Source of the DNA: Cryptomeria japonica | Taxonomy: Eukaryota > Streptophyta > Pinopsida > Cupressales > Cupressaceae | Direction of reading: 5' to 3' | Assembly: GCF_030272615.1 (NCBI RefSeq) | Contig: NC_081406.1 | Coordinates: 116,995,847 to 117,059,846 of the forward strand | DNA length: 64,000 nt | Shown: positions 59,534 to 64,000 of the stretch, one piece after another | Layout: every line of letters begins with the position of its first letter | Numbering within the stretch: position 1 is the stretch's first letter | Made by a program: the position numbers and the translations under genes | Notes under the pieces: model-generated | What the model was told of the DNA's origin: nothing | The model's database searches: none | What the model saw: only the letters and a program-made list of their open reading frames with translations

Positions 59534-60507
59534 GAAAAACTTGCAATTTTCATAAAATAAATATCTATATTACTACAAATTAGTTGGATTTAGTATAAAT
59601 TTATTAGTTAATAAGAAAAACTTGCAATTTTCATATAAGTTGATTGATTAATAATAAAAGCATACAATTTTTATAAAATTGCAAGCTAATTAGACTAACT
59701 ATAAGCTGAATTAAAAATTAAACTAAAAGAAAATAAATAAAATATTTTTATTTATTTAATTCATTTTTTAAAATTATTTAATTAAATTTTATTTTACTAA
59801 TTTTAAACAGTATACAATCATATATATATTAAATACTAATATTAAATTATAATTAGTTAATAATTACTACTTTACTAATAATAAATGTCAAAATCTTAAA
59901 TTTTATATATTAGGACAAGTTTCTAAATTCATATTCAAGACAATCTTATTAAAAATATTTTAAAAAATAAATTGATTAAGTTTTTAAATTCATATAAAAA
60001 AATCTTATCTAGTGCTATTGATTTTTTTTATAAATATAAATATTTTAATTTTAATAATTTAATTCTAGTTATTTGATTTAAATTATTTAAAAGTTATTTA
60101 ATTTAATTTAATTCAAGTTATTTAATTTAATTTTTTAATTCTTAAATAATTCTTGAATTTTAATTAGCTTACTGCAAATTAATTGGACTTAGTATAAATT
60201 GATTAATTAATTAGAAAAAAATGTAATTTTCATGTATAAGTTTATTGGTTAATAAGGAAAACTTGAAAATTGGAAGCTAAATGGACTAAATATAAGTTGA
60301 ACTAAAATTAAACTGAAGGAAGCTAGATAAAATATTTTAATTATTTAATTCAATTTCATTTAAGTTATTTTAAACATTTTGCAATCATATATATTAATAT
60401 TAATATTAAATTATAATCAGTTAATAATTACTAATGTACTAATAATAAATGTTAAAATCTTAAATTATATATATTATGACAAGTTTCTAAATTCATATTT
60501 AAGATCC
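59070..60507. other. AT-rich region with internal duplication, no gene
   Basis: Very AT-rich. Segments of about 59570-59950 and 60170-60500 are diverged copies in the same order ('ttggaytTagtataaatt', 'aataaggaaaacttg', 'gctaawtagactaa', 'gacaagtttctaaattcat'). The plus-strand LINE is inserted just after the second copy. No RNA gene was seen. Confidence 0.6.
59471..59533. repeat. (TAA)n microsatellite
   Basis: About 20 uninterrupted TAA/AAT units. Confidence 0.97.
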
Positions 60508-61445
60508 CCTCTGAGAAACCTTTCCCCGAATTGGTCCTCAAGTCTAATGGTGCCCCATTCAGATTTGTGGAAGGAGGGGGTTTTACCTTCAAGGGCTATA
60601 AGTTTAATATTAACCCTAATCATCTCACCATGGACCTATGTCCTCACAGCTCCCATGTTAAGATATCTTGCCCCCCTCTTCCTCCATTGCCAACTATTAA
60701 TCCACCTATAGCTGACTCATTTCTTTGGGATCGAGACCTAGAAGAAGGTGAAATCAGTGAGGTGCTCCCTTAAAAAGAGCAGCTCGGACTGACTAATATG
60801 CCATCATCTAGCTCTCTCATCCCACCAGAGAGGCTGAGTCCCTCGAGGTCTTCCCCTTTAATGGAACTCACCTCCTCCTCTACGTAATCAGCGAAGAGGG
60901 ATAGGCCTCCCCCAAATCCAAGAATGGCATCCTTGCAGGGTCAACCAATCTCTCAAGTCTCAAGAATGGAGGCCTTTGAGGTGGCAGAGGTCCACCCTTC
61001 ATCTTTGATGGCTGTTTCAGATTCAATTGTAGAATTTGAGAGTGATCGAGTGGCTAGGGAAGTTAACATCATTACCAATTTTGTAGGGGAAGAAGTAGTA
61101 AACGACCTTATGGATCAACTAGTTGATGAAATTTGTGATGCTGAGGAATTGGAAAGACAAAGGGATCTCTATGTCAAAAATCTAGTGGATATTGCTAGAG
61201 TCGACTTAGAAACAAATGAACTCTTTATAGAATTAGACAACTTAGAAAATGATAACCCAAACAATCTAGGCATTGTCAACTCTGATAGAAGTAAAGACTC
61301 CCTTGACTATGCTAAAATCAGTAAGAAAAGAGGCAGGAGATCCCTTGCTGAACTAAGATCAAAGGATGGAGAAGCAAGGGGTCAGTCTAAAATATCTAAT
61401 CTTTTTAATGCAGGAGAGGGGAAGTTCCTCCCCACAGAGCCATGA
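60508..61445 (+). pseudogene. LINE ORF1 C-terminal part
   Basis: The frame reads FRFVEGGGFTFKGYKFNINP, DLEEGEISEVLP, stop (60771), a Ser/Pro-rich stretch, stop near 60885, then from 60924 an acidic helical region (ELERQRDLYVKNLVDIARVD) and a basic KKRGRRSLAEL tail. It ends with TGA at 61443-61445, overlapping the ORF2 ATG. ORF1 proteins of plant LINEs bind the element RNA. The N-terminal RNA-binding domain and any zinc knuckle are missing because of truncation. Assignment rests on position before ORF2. Confidence 0.65.
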
Positions 61446-64000
61446 AAATCATAACATGGAATGTTAGGGGTCTGAATACCCCCAACAAACAACACATCTT
61501 AAAGTGTTGCATCTCTGATTCTAAACCAAACATAATTTTAATCCAAGAAACTAAAATGAACTCCTCTGAGATCGTCATTTTTGAGAAAAAACTAGGTGTT
61601 AGACAGCTAAAGCATTCCCCTTCCGTAGGGGCCTCAGGGGGCCTAGCTATCATTTGGGACTCTAGATTTATCTCGTTTATAGCTTTAGAGATTAAGAAAA
61701 ACTGGATAGGAGGAGAAGTTGTAAGCTATAAAAATAACCTTGGATTCAAATTAATTAACATTTATGGCCCTATCCAGAATAGGGATAAGGCTAGGGTGTG
61801 GATGGAACTTGAGTTTTTCCTTAGAAGCTTCCCAAACGATGTATGCATCATTGGTGGAGAATTCAACGCTATCACTAAGGTAACAGACAAAAGAGGAGGG
61901 AGCATCAAACTCCCTCCAGCGGCTGCAGATTTCAATTATTGGATCAGTAGGAATTCCCTGTTGGAAATCCAGACGGCAGATAATGCCTTCACCTGGAACA
62001 ATAGAAGGATTGGTTTCTGTAACATTGCTGAGAAACTAGACATGTTCTTTATCCATGGGGGGCTCTCAGAGCTTAATTACTCCTTGAATGTAGAGCCTCT
62101 CCCTTTATCAGGATCTGATCATTTCCCACTCTAACTAAACTTATTATTTGACCACTCCCCTAATAAATGCCCCTTCAAATTTTAGAGCATGTGGTTCAAA
62201 GATGATAACCTTTTAAACTTAATTGAGAATTGGTGGAGAAGCTCTATTTTCTCAGGCTCGAAGATGTTTATTGTTGCAAGTAAGTTAAAGCTTATCAAAA
62301 GGAATCTCTTAGAGTGGAATAGGATTAATTTTGGTAATATTTTTGATAAAAAAATCTTAATAGAAAATGATCTTAAGAATGTTAACATGGAGGTTCTAGA
62401 GAAGGGGATGGATGAACATCTCTTCCTTAAGGAAAAGGCTCTACTCTCTGAGTATGAAAAGATACTGTCAAATGAAGAGATCTTCTAGAAACAAAAATCT
62501 AGGGAGACTTGGTTGAGTGATGGGGACCAGAATACTAAGTTTTTCCACAATAGTACCAACTAGAGTCGATGGGTCAATCGAATTTCTAAAATCAAGAACT
62601 GCCAGGGCTCCATTCTGTTTGAACCAGACGATGTTGCCTCTGAGGCAGTAAGGTTCTTTGATAAAATCTTAAACAATCCTAAAGGCTCCAACCTTAGAGG
62701 CTAACTCAATATTATCAATAATCTTCCAAAACTCATTAATGACGATCACAATAAAATCCTGTTAAAGAAATTCTCTGAGGAGGAGGTTAAATCTGTCCTT
62801 ATGAAGATGAATCCGGACAAGGCTCTGGGTCCAGATGGCTTTCCCACTAGCTTTTTCCAAAAATGTTGGGGTTTTATGGGGATAGAGATCACGGATGCCT
62901 TAGAAGGCATTAGGAACTCTAGTAAGATTCGCAAAGAGATCAACAATACCTTCTTAGCTCTCATTTCCAAAAAAGAGAATCTTGAAAGCTTTAATGACTT
63001 CAGACCAATAGCCCTTTGCAACACTTTGTATAAACTCTTAACCAAAACCCTAGCAGCCAGACTTCAGAATCTTCTCCCCATTATCATTAGTGAAGAACAA
63101 ACTGGCTTCATAGTGGATAGATCAATCTATGATGGGGTTATTATAGCCCAAGAGGCCATTCATTTAGTCTAGCTCAACAGGACTCCAAGCATGCTAGTCA
63201 AATTAGACATAAGTAAAGCTTACGACAAAGTTGATTGATGCTTCCTATGTAAATGCTCGAAGGCCTTTGGCTTTTCCAAATCTTGGATCAACCTAATTTT
63301 TGAATGTATTTCCACCCCTAAATTCTCTGTTATGGTTAATGGTTCACCGGAAGGTTTCTTCAGCAGCTAGAGAGGGCTTAGGCAAGGAGATCCTATGTCC
63401 CCCTTCCTCTTCAGCATCATGTCTGAAGCCCTAAACAGATCCATCTCTAAAGCCAAAGAGGAGGGTGGCATCCAAGGAATCCCCATCACCAGTAGCCTCC
63501 CTCCTTTCACCCACCAGCAATTTGTTGACAACACGATGCTTTTTGGGCAAGGAAGTGCGAGAGAAGCGATTTCCTTCAAAGGCATCCTCAATTCCTATAT
63601 GTTAGTCTTCGGTCAAGAGGTGAATCTGGCTAAATCTACAATTTTTATGTTCAACATAGACCCCTCTTTAGGAAAGGAGATCTGCAATGTCTTGGAGATT
63701 AGTCAAGGAACCCTTCCTTGTAAATATCTAGGCATTCCCCTTGACAAGGGTAGGAGACCCTCAAAATTATGGGACAACTTGGTGGATAAAATCAAGTCTA
63801 GGACTAACACTTGGAAAGGAAAATGGCTTTCATCTACGGGTAGGGCAACCTTGGTGAGATCGGTCTTGTCAGCCATGCCTATTTACCACCTCTCCTGTCA
63901 ACATCCATCTTCTTCCAAACTTGCCGAGCTCAACAAGAATCTTAGGACTTTCTTTTGGCAAGGTGCTAATGACAACCATAAAATATCTCTCATATCCTAG
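61442..64000 (+). pseudogene. LINE ORF2: endonuclease and reverse transcriptase
   Basis: The ATG at 61442 opens MKIITWNVRGLNTPNKQ, the apurinic-endonuclease-like domain. QETK and GSDHFPL (catalytic His) are kept, but GDFN reads GEFN. After stops at 62132, about 62184, 62486 and further in-frame stops, RT begins: NPDKALGPDGFPTSFFQKCW, FRPIALCNTLYKLLTK, LVKLDISKAYDKVD and GLRQGDPMSPFLF. The catalytic FADD box reads FVDN (about 63520). RT continues (CKYLGIPL, KWLSSTGRATLVRSVL) to a stop at 63998-64000, the window edge. All parts share one frame, so only nonsense changes, not indels, break it. The product would nick target DNA and copy the RNA; this copy cannot. Confidence 0.92.

Larger units (their letters stand above)
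60508..64000 (+). mobile_element. LINE (L1-type), 5' truncated, right end outside window
   Basis: LINE-type coding sequence starts abruptly at about 60508 in AT-rich DNA (no start codon, ORF1 already open), suggesting 5' truncation. The end of ORF1 and then ORF2 (endonuclease and RT) follow on the plus strand and run to the window edge. The order endonuclease-RT identifies an L1-type non-LTR element. In-frame stops are frequent. The RNase H and 3' end are outside the window, so whether it belongs to the ORF3-bearing lineage cannot be judged here. Confidence 0.88.

Overview
The window is plant nuclear DNA from a large, repeat-rich genome. It holds two intron-containing receptor-like kinase genes of the LRK10-like/WAK-like type, plus plant-type Ty1/copia, Ty3/gypsy and L1-type LINE elements. 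Sequence style suggests a gymnosperm such as a conifer, but that is an impression and not proven. No bacterial, organellar, tRNA, rRNA or CRISPR features were seen.

Layout. 1-2.7 kb: 3' end of a decayed Ty1/copia element. 2.7-5.9 kb: unassigned. 5,917-8,997: complete non-autonomous LTR retrotransposon on the minus strand (330/343-bp LTRs, PBS, PPT, ATTTT target duplication, no gag-pol). It sits inside an older element whose 3' LTR is 9,070-10,261. 10,708-12,996: LINE 3' fragment on the minus strand. 14,236-29,260: large non-autonomous Tat/Athila-like gypsy element (duplication AGGGT), with a complete chromovirus (14,601-22,477, duplication ATATA) nested in its 5' LTR. 30.2-32.8 kb: two LINE-derived fragments. 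33,351-35,448 and 41,068-43,355: the two receptor kinase genes (minus strand), separated by a decayed retroelement. The first has lost its key catalytic residues and is a predicted pseudokinase; the second is intact. 44,529-46,823: second LINE 3' fragment. 47.1-59.06 kb: third LINE 3' fragment, split by a 9.6-kb Tat-like gypsy element (48,395-58,003, duplication ACCTC) that lacks a recognisable reverse transcriptase. 60,508-64,000: plus-strand LINE with ORF1 and most of ORF2, running to the window edge.

Most unusual signal. Three LINE 3' fragments share one order on the minus strand: end of an RNase H domain, then an additional, unrecognised ORF ('ORF3') of about 450-600 codons with a conserved N-terminal domain and a coiled-coil C-terminus, then a LINE-like 3' end. 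Two of them are bounded by their own 15-19-bp target-site duplications, so RNase H and ORF3 moved as one unit. This looks like a LINE lineage with an extra 3' gene, or a discrete non-autonomous derivative about 2.3 kb long.

Most retroelement genes carry in-frame stops. Nearly all in the copia and chromovirus elements fit Gln codons changed by C-to-T. Only the two receptor kinases look like host genes. All boundaries, duplications and splice sites were read by eye; family names rest on motif recognition and not on database searches.
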